Below, piece after piece: positions 18,835 to 27,221 of a DNA stretch of 64,000 nucleotides. Under the pieces are notes generated by a model. The model searched no databases. It saw nothing but the letters and a program-made list of their open reading frames with translations, and was not told the DNA's origin. Where the stretch lies: assembly GCA_942491465.1 (NCBI GenBank), contig CALOBA010000049.1, forward strand, positions 91,020 to 155,019, in the 5' to 3' direction. The translations under genes were made by a program, and so were the position numbers. Every line of letters starts with the position of its first letter. The stretch's first letter is position 1. Source of the DNA: CALOBA01 sp942491465. Its GTDB lineage: Bacteria > Pseudomonadota > Gammaproteobacteria > Chromatiales > Chromatiaceae.

Positions 18835-19332
18835 TCAGGGCTGCGACGGCGGCGACCCGGCCGCGGCCCAGGGGCGGAGCACCACCACCGAGAGGCTGTT
18901 CTTCGGCGAGCCCTCGATGATGCGGTCGCTGTAGCTCAGGTAGACCAGGGTGTTGCGCGGCGCGTCGTAGAAGCGCACCACCTGCATCGTCTTGGTGATC
19001 AGCGAGGTACGCTTCTTGAAGACCTCGTCGCCGTTGCGCTTGCCGCTGGCGACATCCTCGGGCAGACGCACCGGACCGACCTGCCGACAGGCCAATGAGG
19101 CATCCGAGGTGTCTTCGGCGACGCCGACGGCGCCGCTGATCCCGCCGGTCTTGGCCCGGCTCAGATAACAGGCGACGCCGGGGATATCCGGGTCCTGAAA
19201 CACCTCGACGATGATCTTGTCGTTCGGACCGACCAGCTTGAACTTGGTGCCGACCTCGCCGACGATCTCCGCAGTCGCCGGTAGGGCGGCGAACAGCAGC
19301 GCCGACAGGCCGATGGATTGGAATCTGCGCAT
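18835..19332 (-). CDS. creA: CreA family periplasmic protein
   Basis: A 165-residue secreted protein with a signal peptide (MRRFQSIGLSALLFAALPATA). It has the CreA segments EVGTKFKLVGPNDKIIVEVF, DPDIPGVACYLSRAKTGGIS and SLITKTMQVVRFYDAPRNTL. The family is widespread and conserved but its biochemical role is unknown. I chose ATG 19332 over an upstream in-frame start at 19401 because it places the signal peptide at the N-terminus. Convergent with pilJ, whose stop lies 13 bases away. Confidence 0.9.
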   Translation of the reverse strand: MRRFQSIGLSALLFAALPATAEIVGEVGTKFKLVGPNDKIIVEVFQDPDIPGVACYLSRAKTGGISGAVGVAEDTSDASLACRQVGPVRLPEDVASGKRNGDEVFKKRTSLITKTMQVVRFYDAPRNTLVYLSYSDRIIEGSPKNSLSVVVLRPWAAAGSPPSQP

Positions 19333-19363
19333 GGCATAGGCTCCGAAGGGGGGGTTGGAAGGG

Positions 19364-20572
19364 TCAGCGCTGGCCGCTGCCGAACAGGCGCTGGTGCTCA
19401 CCGAGACTCCGCGTCAGGCAGTCCTCGATGGAGACGCCGAGGAACCAGTTGCCGGTGACCGCGGTGCGCGTGCCGGCCAAGGCCTGATCCAGTCCCGCGA
19501 CCCGCCGTTGGTGGCCCTTGCGCAGGCTCGGCAGCCGGTTGCGGACACAGGTGCTGGAGACCACCCGCGACGGCTCGGTGCCCAGCGCGGCGCAGGCGGC
19601 CGCGATACGCCCCGACTCGTCCAGGCCGTCGCCCGGGAAATGAAAGGCGAAGCCGCGATAGCGGGCATCGGGCAGAAAGTCGCGGGACACGGCCGAGCGA
19701 AATGGGCCGTCGACGCTGATCAAGCCCGCCAGCTTCGGCAGCGCCACGGCATCGGCGTCGAACAGCAGGAGCTGGCTGTCGATCTCGACCACGCCGATCT
19801 CGCCGATCAGGGCCGCCGCCTCGGGCGCGACCTCGGCCAGCAGCGCTGCGGCGATGTCCGGCGGGACGGCCAGGGTCAGCCGCTCGCAGCCCAATCGCTC
19901 GCCGTCGTCGGTGGTGATCACAAAGCCGTCGCCAGCGCTGCCGATGGACACCACCCCCACGCCGGTGCGCACCCGCAGCCCTTGCTGCTCGGCGATGGCG
20001 GTGGGGATGTCGTTGAGGCCGCCGGGCATGGTGAAGCTGCGCAGGACCTCCTTGCGGCGGGGCTTCTTGCGGAACAGGGCCTCGGCCGGGAAGTCGTCGG
20101 CATCCTGACAGATCACCGAGCGGAAGGCCGGCCCGAACAGATCGCGATAGTTCTTCCGGCCGAGGCCCGCGCCGTAGTATTCGGCGACGCTGAGCTGCGT
20201 CTTGTCGAGCCGAAACAACCGCGGCAGCGATGCCGCCAGCTCCAGCGGATGCAGGGCGCCGATGATGCGGCGGCGCTCGCCGCCGCGGTAGAGCAGATAA
20301 GAGGCCTTCTCCTTCGCCGTCAGGGCGCCCATGAGATTCAGGTCTTCGAGGATGCCGAGCAGGTTGCCGTAGCTGTTGAAGCAGCTATGGGCGCCGGCCT
20401 CGACCCAGAACCCGGTCTGATCGTCGAAGCGATGGGTGTGCATGCAGCCGCCGACGCTGGCGGCACGCTCGAGCACCAGGGTATCGACCCCCCGGGCGAC
20501 GGCGTAATGGGCGGAACCGAGGCCACTGATACCGCCACCGATGACGATATGTGGATACTGGGCGTTGCTCAT
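19364..20572 (-). CDS. FAD-dependent amine-oxidase / protoporphyrinogen-oxidase-like protein
   Basis: A 402-residue flavoprotein of the NAD(P)-binding Rossmann/amine-oxidase superfamily. The FAD-binding motif is HIVIGGGISGLGSAHYA at the extreme N-terminus, followed by the second FAD segment DTLVLERAASVGGCMHTHRF. The C-terminal TGNWFLGVSIEDCLTRSL is the closing FAD-site motif of this superfamily. HemY-type protoporphyrinogen oxidases and phytoene-desaturase relatives share this plan; the length and end fit the HemY-like group better. The start at 20572 places the dinucleotide motif nine residues in. Substrate uncertain. Confidence 0.82.
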   Translation of the reverse strand: MSNAQYPHIVIGGGISGLGSAHYAVARGVDTLVLERAASVGGCMHTHRFDDQTGFWVEAGAHSCFNSYGNLLGILEDLNLMGALTAKEKASYLLYRGGERRRIIGALHPLELAASLPRLFRLDKTQLSVAEYYGAGLGRKNYRDLFGPAFRSVICQDADDFPAEALFRKKPRRKEVLRSFTMPGGLNDIPTAIAEQQGLRVRTGVGVVSIGSAGDGFVITTDDGERLGCERLTLAVPPDIAAALLAEVAPEAAALIGEIGVVEIDSQLLLFDADAVALPKLAGLISVDGPFRSAVSRDFLPDARYRGFAFHFPGDGLDESGRIAAACAALGTEPSRVVSSTCVRNRLPSLRKGHQRRVAGLDQALAGTRTAVTGNWFLGVSIEDCLTRSLGEHQRLFGSGQR

Positions 20573-20678
20573 GGATGATCCTGGACGATTGAGGTGTTGC
20601 TTGCGATACGCGCACGCAATGGTACCGCGTTGCGTCAATGCTGCTCGGTACCGGGCGCCGCGCGCCGGGCTCGTGGGC

Positions 20679-21176
20679 CTATGAGCCTGTGGGCTCCAGC
20701 CGCAAATGACTGATGTCGGGGATGTGCTGTTGCTCGAGTTGCGGTGCGCAATCCACCAGCGTCCAGTCCTCGCCCGGCACCAGGTCGAGGTGACTGGTAT
20801 CCGGCGACTGGGGCGGACCGCGATCGTCGATCTCCTCCAGCGGCGCCCCCAACGGCGCCAGGCCCAGACCGGACTCGGCGGCCGGCGGCACCTGCCCCGG
20901 CGATGCGCTCGGCGCGCGCGGCTCGGGCGGCTTCGCGGCGGCGTCCGACGAGACCACGCGCAGCTTGGCGCCGGCCTCGGCGAAGGCGTCTCGATAGCGC
21001 TTGGCCGTTGCGGCGTCGACGCCGCGCTTCACCACCACGCGCCCGCCGGCGAACAGGCGCGCCAGCACCTCGTCGCCGAGACCGAACCGCTGCCCGAGTC
21101 GCGCACGAACGGTTTCAGGGCTGACGCCTTCGGCGACCTCCCCGGCGAAGACGAGATCGTAGGGGGTTGCGGACAT
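20679..21176 (-). CDS. Hypothetical protein with a small N-terminal alpha/beta domain
   Basis: A 165-residue protein. The first ~75 residues (YDLVFAGEVAEGVSPETVRA ... GGRVVVKRGVDAATAKRYRD ... AFAEAGAKLRVV) form a compact module that I have seen at the N-terminus of many gammaproteobacterial proteins of unknown role. The C-terminal half is Pro/Asp-rich, with two related segments ending DTSHLDLVPG and DISHLRLEP. No signal peptide or membrane helix. Stands alone between the flavoprotein and a haem-type protein. Confidence 0.7.
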   Translation of the reverse strand: MSATPYDLVFAGEVAEGVSPETVRARLGQRFGLGDEVLARLFAGGRVVVKRGVDAATAKRYRDAFAEAGAKLRVVSSDAAAKPPEPRAPSASPGQVPPAAESGLGLAPLGAPLEEIDDRGPPQSPDTSHLDLVPGEDWTLVDCAPQLEQQHIPDISHLRLEPTGS

Positions 21177-21276
21177 CGTTGACCTCCGAGACCGGAATCC
21201 GGCCTATTGCCAGATGCGCCGCGCGAGCGCCAACGGCGGCGACCACGCTAAGCGATGGCCGCCGGGTCGCGACGGC

Positions 21277-21840
21277 CTACATGGGCTTCGACAGCGAGAA
21301 GGCACCGCGGATATCGCCAAGGGCATAGCCGCGGGCCTGGTCGTCAGGATAAGCCTTGTCGATCGCCTCGGCCACCTCCGGCGCGATATCGGTGCCATGG
21401 CAGGCCAGGCAGACCGATGCGGTGGGGATCGCCTTCATGAAGCGATAGGTCGGTTGGCCGTCGACGTCGACCACCTCGGCATAGCGCATCGGAGCGACCG
21501 GCTCGCCGGCGGCGGCACGCTGCTCGAACTGATCGAGGATACGCGCCTCCCAGGCATCCGGGCTGTTCAGGGCGGTGTTGCGGGTCTTCAGGCTGGTGCG
21601 ACCCACCGACCAGCCGGATTGGGCCGACAGGGACTCGGCGATGGCCGGGGCACGATCATGGCAGACGGTCACCGCGGCGGGCGGACCGCCCTCGGTCATC
21701 GCCGTCTTCAGCTCGCCCTGCAGGGTGCCGGCGAACTGCTTGATCAGGGCCTTCGCCTCGGCGGCCGGGTCTTCGGGCGCCTCGGCGCTGACGGTGGCGG
21801 CGACGAGCAGCATCGGGATCAGGGTCAGGTAGGTACGCAT
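21277..21840 (-). CDS. Periplasmic DUF3365 protein with one CxxCH haem site
   Basis: A 187-residue secreted protein with signal peptide (MRTYLTLIPMLLVAATVSA) and a mature DUF3365 (Tll0287-like) domain: VTVCHDRAPAIAESLSAQSG, VGRTSLKTRNTALNSPDAWE, then SVCLACHG, a c-type haem attachment motif, and the end RGYALGDIRGAFSLSKPM. These proteins are thought to act as haem-based redox or gas sensors or electron carriers in the periplasm. The gene stands alone and is divergent from the asnB-like gene. Confidence 0.85.
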   Translation of the reverse strand: MRTYLTLIPMLLVAATVSAEAPEDPAAEAKALIKQFAGTLQGELKTAMTEGGPPAAVTVCHDRAPAIAESLSAQSGWSVGRTSLKTRNTALNSPDAWEARILDQFEQRAAAGEPVAPMRYAEVVDVDGQPTYRFMKAIPTASVCLACHGTDIAPEVAEAIDKAYPDDQARGYALGDIRGAFSLSKPM

Positions 21841-22030
21841 GGCGTGAGGGCTCCTGTAACGGATTGAAGTCGTTGGGATCGGGTCGATCGGCTGGGACAG
21901 TAGCGGGGAACGCGGTCCGGCGCCATGGCCTTTCGCAACCGCCGCCGGCGCGGCTCACGTATACTCGCGCTCCGTTGGAGCGGGCCCGTGCGGGGCGCCG
22001 CACCGTCAGCGCAGTACACCGAGGAAAACC

Positions 22031-23887
22031 ATGAGCGGCATTTTCGGATGGGTCGGCGCCATCGCGAGCCCCGAGACGTCAGGCAGCATCCTAGAAGGTA
22101 TGGCCGCGGCCAGCGACGCCAATACCGGCTCGCCCGCAACGCTGCGCGAGGGCCTGTTTCACGCGGGCACCGACGCGCCGCGCGCCGAATCCTCCATGCT
22201 GCTCCATGCCGACGCCGAACTCGGCGTCTGCCTGTCGGACCCGGTGACGCTCGCGCGCCGTGACGGCACGGGCCGCGAGTCGGCCGACGCGGCACAGCTA
22301 GCGGCGGCCTATCGACAAGACCCCGGCGGGCTCGTCTCGCGGCTGCGCGGCCGATTCGCGTTGGCCATCGCCGACCTGCGCTCCCGCTGCCTGCTGCTCG
22401 CCGTGGATCGGGTCGGCGTGCGCTCGCTGTATGTCCGCCGGCACGGCGATGCCATCTGCTTCGCCAGCCGCCTGCAGGCCCTCGCCGAGCTCCCGGGTCC
22501 AACGCCGACGCTCAGCGATCAGGCGCTGTTTGACTATCTCTACCTGCAGATGGTTCCGAGCCCCGGCAGCATCTACGCCGGCGTCCACAAGCTGCTGCCG
22601 GCCCAGGAGCTGCGCATCCCGTTCGCCGGCGGCGCCGGCCGCGAGCAGGCGCGCTTCTACTGGGAGATGCCCTATGTGGAGCGCAACGCGGACGGGCTCG
22701 ACGGCCTGACCAGGCAGTTCCGCGACCTGCTGCCGCAGGTCGTCTCCACCGCCGCCGCCGGCACCGAAGCGTCGCGGGTCGGCTGCTTTCTCAGCGGCGG
22801 CACCGACAGCTCCACCGTCGCCGGCACTTGGCGAGCGCTCGCCGGCCAGCCGACCCCGAGCTACTCCATCGGCTTCGCCGCGGAGGGCTTCGATGAGATG
22901 GCCTACGCCCGCATGGCCGCCCGACACTTCGACACCGACCCGCGCGAGTACTACGTGACCCCCGCCGATGTGGTCGACAGCATCCGCCGGGTGGCCGCGT
23001 TCTGCGACGAGCCCTTCGGCAACGCCTCCGTCGTCCCCGCCTATCTGTGCGCCCGCAACGCCCGCAACGACGGCATCGAGCGACTGCTCGCCGGCGATGG
23101 CGGCGACGAGATCTTCGGCGGCAACGAGCGCTATTACACCCAAGCGCTGTTCGAGCGCTACGGCCGGGTGCCGGCACCCCTGCGCACCCTGCTGCAGACG
23201 CTGGTCGGACTACCCGGCGCCCAACGTGTAGCGCCGATACGCAAGGCGGCGAGCTACATCGCCCAGGCCCGGGTGCCGCTGCCGGATCGCTTCCAGACCT
23301 ACAACTTCCTGCATCGCACCGCGCTGACGGAGATCTTCGAGCCCGATTTTCTGGCCCGTGTCGACACCGAGGGGCCGCTGGAGAACCTGCGCGAGGTCTA
23401 TCACCGCACCCGCGGCGCGGCCACCGTCAACCGGATGATGCACCTGGACTTGAAGATCACGCTGGCCGACAACGACCTGCGCAAGGTCAACCAGGCCTGC
23501 GCCCTCGCCGGCATGGACGTGCGCTATCCGCTGCTCGACGAACGCATGCTGGCATTCGCCGCCACGGTGCCGCCGCGAATGCAGCTGCGCGGCACGCACC
23601 TGCGCTGGTTCTTCAAGCGGGCGCTGGCGGACTTCCTGCCCGCGGAGATCATCGCCAAGCGCAAGCAGGGCTTCGGCCTGCCGGTGGGGCTGTGGATGGC
23701 GGAATACCCGCCGCTGGCCGAGCTCACCCAAGACAGCATCGATGCGCTGCGCCAGCGCGGCATCGTCGCGCCGGCCTACCTCGACTGGGTATGCGCCCAG
23801 CACCGCGAGAGCCACGCCTCCTACTACGGCGTGATGCTCTGGCTCCTGGTCATGCTCGAGCAGTGGCTACAGGCCCGCAACCTCTAA
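22031..23887 (+). CDS. Asparagine-synthetase-like protein lacking the catalytic Cys
   Basis: A 618-residue AsnB-family protein. The N-terminal class II glutaminase-like domain begins MSGIFGWVG where functional enzymes have MCGI: the nucleophile Cys2 is Ser, so glutamine hydrolysis should be lost. The synthetase domain keeps the PP-loop CFLSGGTDSSTVAG, the AGDGGDEIFGGNERYY segment and a C-terminal KQGFGLPVGLWM, so ATP-dependent amidation or amide-bond formation may persist with ammonia or another nucleophile. Position 2 cannot be an alternative start, and the TGA/ATG context leaves no upstream Cys. It stands alone; an inverted repeat follows. Confidence 0.85.
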   Translation: MSGIFGWVGAIASPETSGSILEGMAAASDANTGSPATLREGLFHAGTDAPRAESSMLLHADAELGVCLSDPVTLARRDGTGRESADAAQLAAAYRQDPGGLVSRLRGRFALAIADLRSRCLLLAVDRVGVRSLYVRRHGDAICFASRLQALAELPGPTPTLSDQALFDYLYLQMVPSPGSIYAGVHKLLPAQELRIPFAGGAGREQARFYWEMPYVERNADGLDGLTRQFRDLLPQVVSTAAAGTEASRVGCFLSGGTDSSTVAGTWRALAGQPTPSYSIGFAAEGFDEMAYARMAARHFDTDPREYYVTPADVVDSIRRVAAFCDEPFGNASVVPAYLCARNARNDGIERLLAGDGGDEIFGGNERYYTQALFERYGRVPAPLRTLLQTLVGLPGAQRVAPIRKAASYIAQARVPLPDRFQTYNFLHRTALTEIFEPDFLARVDTEGPLENLREVYHRTRGAATVNRMMHLDLKITLADNDLRKVNQACALAGMDVRYPLLDERMLAFAATVPPRMQLRGTHLRWFFKRALADFLPAEIIAKRKQGFGLPVGLWMAEYPPLAELTQDSIDALRQRGIVAPAYLDWVCAQHRESHASYYGVMLWLLVMLEQWLQARNL

Positions 23888-23933
23888 GCCCCCGCCGCAT
23901 TCCATCGTTTTCTGTCGGGCACGACTTAGGATC

Positions 23934-24022
23934 GGTTCAGAAACAAGTGGCGCAGACGCCCGCTCGCTAAACCTTTTGACTGGCCATTTCGTGGTTGCGC
24001 CTGCGCCACTTGTTTCTGAACC
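23934..24022. repeat. Inverted-repeat element, copy B
   Basis: GGTTCAGAAACAAGTGGCGC at 23934-23953 pairs with GCGCCACTTGTTTCTGAACC at 24003-24022. The interior is a diverged reverse complement of the interior of copy A (7165-7259). It lies 46 bases after the asnB-like stop and marks the boundary between core genome and the accessory region. Confidence 0.85.
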
Positions 24023-24135
24023 TTGACTTAACGGCTCCGAGCGGTTGGAGTTCAGCCAACTGTCCTCGGAACTTGCGATCCCGATTCCGAGCAGGCTAGA
24101 CCAGTCCTCGGGCGCCGTGCTCAGGTGCGGTTGTG

Positions 24136-24607
24136 CTACAGCACATCCATCGGCGAGCGCACCGGCACCACCCCCGGCCGGTTCAGCACCTGCGTGTAGA
24201 TCATCGTCGTCGCCACGTCCTTGTGCCCCAACAGCTCCTGCACCGTGCGGATGTCGTACCCCGCCTGCAGCAGATGGGCTGCAAAGGAGTGCCTCAAGCA
24301 ATGCGGATGCACCCGCTTCGTTCAACGCCTGGTTCTGCGTGCTCGCCGACACCTGCCGCTCCACCGCCAGGTGGCTCAAGAATAGCTGCACCTGCGCCTT
24401 GCCGACCCGGGAATAGTCCCCTGTACTAAACCCCGGCTGCCCCTCCAAAAACAGCAAGAACCGATGACACCAATCCACATAGGTCTGCTCCGTGCGCAAT
24501 GCATAGCGCCGCGCCCGCAACACCTGCGCCAGCTCCTTGAGCAACGGCCGGTCCGTCGCCGCGCGGACATACCGCGGATTCGCATCGATCGCCTCCGCCG
24601 GCGTCAC
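24136..24607 (-). pseudogene. intI: Integron integrase (IntI) remnant with a large internal deletion
   Basis: Reading from a possible GTG at 24607, the first part encodes the N-terminal SAM-like domain of an IntI-type tyrosine recombinase (RARRYALRTEQTYVDWCHRF, then FLSHLAVERQVSASTQNQAL). At about 24320 the sequence jumps, out of frame, to the C-terminal catalytic end (CLRHSFAAHLLQAGYDIRTV, ELLGHKDVATTMIYTQVL) and stops with TAG at 24136. About 155 residues, including the first catalytic Arg and the IntI-specific insertion, are missing. The gene is transcribed away from the plus-strand cassettes to its right, the canonical integron arrangement. No attI could be defined. Confidence 0.85.
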
Positions 24608-24800
24608 CGGCACCACCCGCGCGCGTCCATCGCCGAGCGATCCCGCCGCCGCCCCTGCCGCGCGCCCTGACCTGGCTGATGCGGCAGTTGTCGCGATCCG
24701 GCTGGATGCAGCGCGCTGCCCGGCGCGCGCAGTCACAAGCGAGCTGGCCCGATGATCGGTGAGCCGGGGGTTTCTGTGATCGCGCCGAGCGTCTCGTGAT

Positions 24801-24941
24801 CGCGACGACGCTTCAGCGTCGTCGCGCATCCCCGGGCGCTCCAGCGCCCCGTGGACGGGCGCGGCGACGGCGCCGAGCGCTCGCGGGGCCACGCGCCGCT
24901 GGAGCGGCGACGGATGCGTCACGACGCTGGAGCGTCGTGAC
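24801..24941. repeat. Two GC-rich perfect hairpins near the intI remnant
   Basis: CGACGACGCTTCAGCGTCGT (within 24801-24826, 12-base arms) and TCACGACGCTGGAGCGTCGT (within 24918-24941) are palindromes without T runs. They lie in the 450 bases between the intI remnant and the group II intron, where I see no gene. They do not have the R/L box layout of attC. Confidence 0.6.
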
Positions 24942-25062
24942 GATCAGGCTACGAGCAGCCGGTAGTCGGATTGAGCCTGCGAAACCCAGCGTCCACCAGC
25001 CCGCACGCGGCCATCGCTGAGTTTCGTTCCTCAGCCCAGCCTGCGCGGACCTGTGGCCGATG

Positions 25063-25860
25063 ATAGGGGTAGGGAAGGCTTGCGCCTCCCCTCCCTCCGA
25101 ACCGTACGTGCGGTTCTCCCGCATACGGCTCTCCAGTCGGTTGGGTCTGCAACGAGATTGGCTCGCCGGCGCCGGGCGACTTTCGGGTGAACCGCCTCGG
25201 CCCAGCTCAGAGGGCACCGAGGGTGCCGCGTGAACCCGTTACCAGGGCCGCCGTCCGCTCCGTCCATCTCAACGGCCTCACCCGTGAGGGCTCGGTATGC
25301 TTGTTTAGCCCGTAAAGGGGACTGACGCACTCGGCTCGCGCCTCCGTCTGCAATGGCTTCACGAACCAACCTTCCTGCCCACCTTCACTCCGCGCGGCTT
25401 TGCTCTCGCGCATTTTCGTCCACCTGAATCGACCCTGAGCAGGGCATGCCCCCCAGCTTCTTGAATGGACCGGCGTCTCCGCCACGTCGGCTCTTGGTCG
25501 TCAGTCGCGAACATTCGCTACTATGTGGGCTCTGACTCCTGCCGATACTCACCTGCACCGACAGGTATCCCGGCCGCACCGCCTGCTGCCTGTCGTTCCA
25601 CCCCCAACCACGTGATGCCGACCATGGAACGCTTTACTCGCCGACAACCAGCTTCCACGGTGAGTTTCAGTCTTCGCCACCTCCCAGCGGGCTCGCCACG
25701 ACACCCCGCCGAAACGGGTTCGTCATCCTGCAGACCGACAGTTCGCCTCGGGTTGCTCCCCACCCCGCCTCGCGACGACGCAGTTACCTTCTTCCGGAGC
25801 TTCGGCATGCTCCGGCCACGGACTTGCACCCGTGCTGATGAGACGCCCTCAGGGGCGCGC
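25063..25860 (-). ncRNA. Group II intron ribozyme without a reverse-transcriptase ORF
   Basis: Read on the minus strand, the element starts at GCGCGCCCCTGAGGGCGTCT (25860), continues with the conserved domain I text CATCAGCACGGGTGCAAGTC, and ends with a domain V hairpin (GAGCCGTATGCGG, GAGA-type loop, CCGCACGTACGGTTC, about 25085-25131) and a domain VI hairpin (GGGAGGCGCAAGCCTTCCC) before CTACCCCTAT at 25063. About 800 bases is enough for the RNA scaffold only: no maturase frame fits inside. It would depend on a protein supplied elsewhere. A truncated sister copy lies at 43873-44348. Splice boundaries are approximate. Confidence 0.8.
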
Positions 25861-25964
25861 AGGGAGCGACGGCAGTCGCGACTTCCGCGACGCAGGGGAA
25901 CGGGATGTTCAGGTCTTTCCTTTTGCCTAACCCAGAACGAGGCAGGTCGTTCCTTTTGCCCGTG

Positions 25965-26669
25965 GGCCTTGATCATCGTTCCGGCCAAAACCGGATGAAC
26001 GACATGTGAGATTTGAGCAGAGTGGCCGGCTGGGGGGGTCGGCAGAACCCCGGAAATCTCGTACTCTTGGAAGTGCAAGGCCTTGATCATCGTTCCGGCC
26101 ACCCCTGCTACGCAGCCATCGGTTCGAGGTAGGCGACGCGCTGCGGTCGGGGTCGTTTTCGGGCGGGTCGCGGGGGCGGGTCGAGGGCGGCGAGGAGGTA
26201 GTCGAACATCGAAGCAGGCGGCTGGCCGAAGAAGCGTTCCGCCGCGGTGGTGCCGTCGGGTCTGCAGATGAAATAGTTGTGTATTGCGGTGAGCACGGCG
26301 AGCTTGCGGTTGCTAAGTCGGTGTTTGCCGTGGTGATGCAGGGCCAGGTGGCCGTTGCGCCCTTCCACGCAGGAGCTGCTGCGTTGGAAGAGGTCGGCGC
26401 ATTCGGTGGCGACGATCTCGACCTCGCGGCGTTGGTCGGCGTCGAGGCGCTGCAACGGCGAGTCGGGTTGGCGCAGGGTTGCCAACAGCTGACGGGATCG
26501 CTGCTGCAGTTCGTGGCGCCGCTCGGCGCGGGTGCTGCGCGCCGCCACCCGCTCCAGATAGATCGCCGGGATGAGCTGTTGGTGCACGAGCGCTTCGATC
26601 TCGGGGGCCAGTCCCAACGCCGCGACCTTGGCCTGGATGGTGGTGAAGAAGAAGGTGATGGTCGCCAGC
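25965..26669 (-). mobile_element. Solo IS end fused to a truncated IS (DUF6399-type transposase)
   Basis: 25965-26077 matches the left end of the intact IS at 41945-43872, including its 22-base terminal repeat. At 26079 a second terminal repeat begins, this one being the right end of the same IS in opposite orientation; the sequence then runs through the last ~185 codons of the transposase (stop at 26108, minus strand, ending RVAYLEPMAA) and breaks off at about 26669. The coding part keeps the late SSSCVEGRNGHLALHHHGKH segment. It is a dead fragment. The stretch 25861-25964 holds a GTCAGGTC-type repeat and no gene. Confidence 0.85.
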
Positions 26670-27172
26670 GCGGAGACCGGGGTCACGCGGAGACCGGGGT
26701 CAGAGACCGGGGTCCAGAGACCGGCAGAGACCGAGAGACCGGGGTCTCAGAGACGGGGTCAGGTCTTTCCTTTTGCCTAACCCTTGAACGCACGGGGTCA
26801 GGAACGGGGTCAGGTCTTTCCTTTTGCCTAACCCAGAACGGGATTACGGTGACACGTTACCATTTACACTATTTCCTCAAGCAGGTCTGCCTGTTCGCCT
26901 AAGTTTAAGTGGCCTTGATCATCGCTTGGTCCACAACCTTGCGTGCGGGTCAGGTATCAGGCATTTACTTTCACAAAAACAATGTGTTATGCGGAGAGCG
27001 GGGTCATGCGGAGAGCGGGGTCATGCGGAGAGCGGGGTCTTTCATTTTGCGTTTTGCGGTGGAGACCGGGGTCAGGTCTTTCCTTTTGCCTAACCCAGAA
27101 CGGGATTACGGTGACACGTTACCATTTACACTATTTCCTCAAGCAGGTCTGCCTGTTCGCCTAAGTTTAAGT
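26670..27172. repeat. Tandem GAGACCGGGGTC / GGGGTCAGGTC repeats and a 155-base direct duplication
   Basis: 26670-26760 is a degenerate array of GAGACCGGGGTC units. The phrase GGTCAGGTCTTTCCTTTTGC occurs at about 26758, 26808 and 27069. 26992-27048 has three 17-18-base units ATGCGGAGAGCGGGGTC. About 155 bases (26808-26963) recur at 27069-27225 and include one end of the MITE described next. No gene is present. A related array lies at 39782-39870. Confidence 0.8.
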
Positions 27173-27221
27173 GGCCTTGATCATCGCTTGGTCCACAACC
27201 TTGCGTGCGGGTCAGGTATCA

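Noticed and set aside
24801..24941. Hairpins next to intI as attI or attC
   Set aside because: Simple perfect palindromes without R or L boxes or a bulged base.
26992..27048. Tandem repeats as a CRISPR array
   Set aside because: Units of 17-18 bases follow each other directly without spacers, and no cas gene is in the window.
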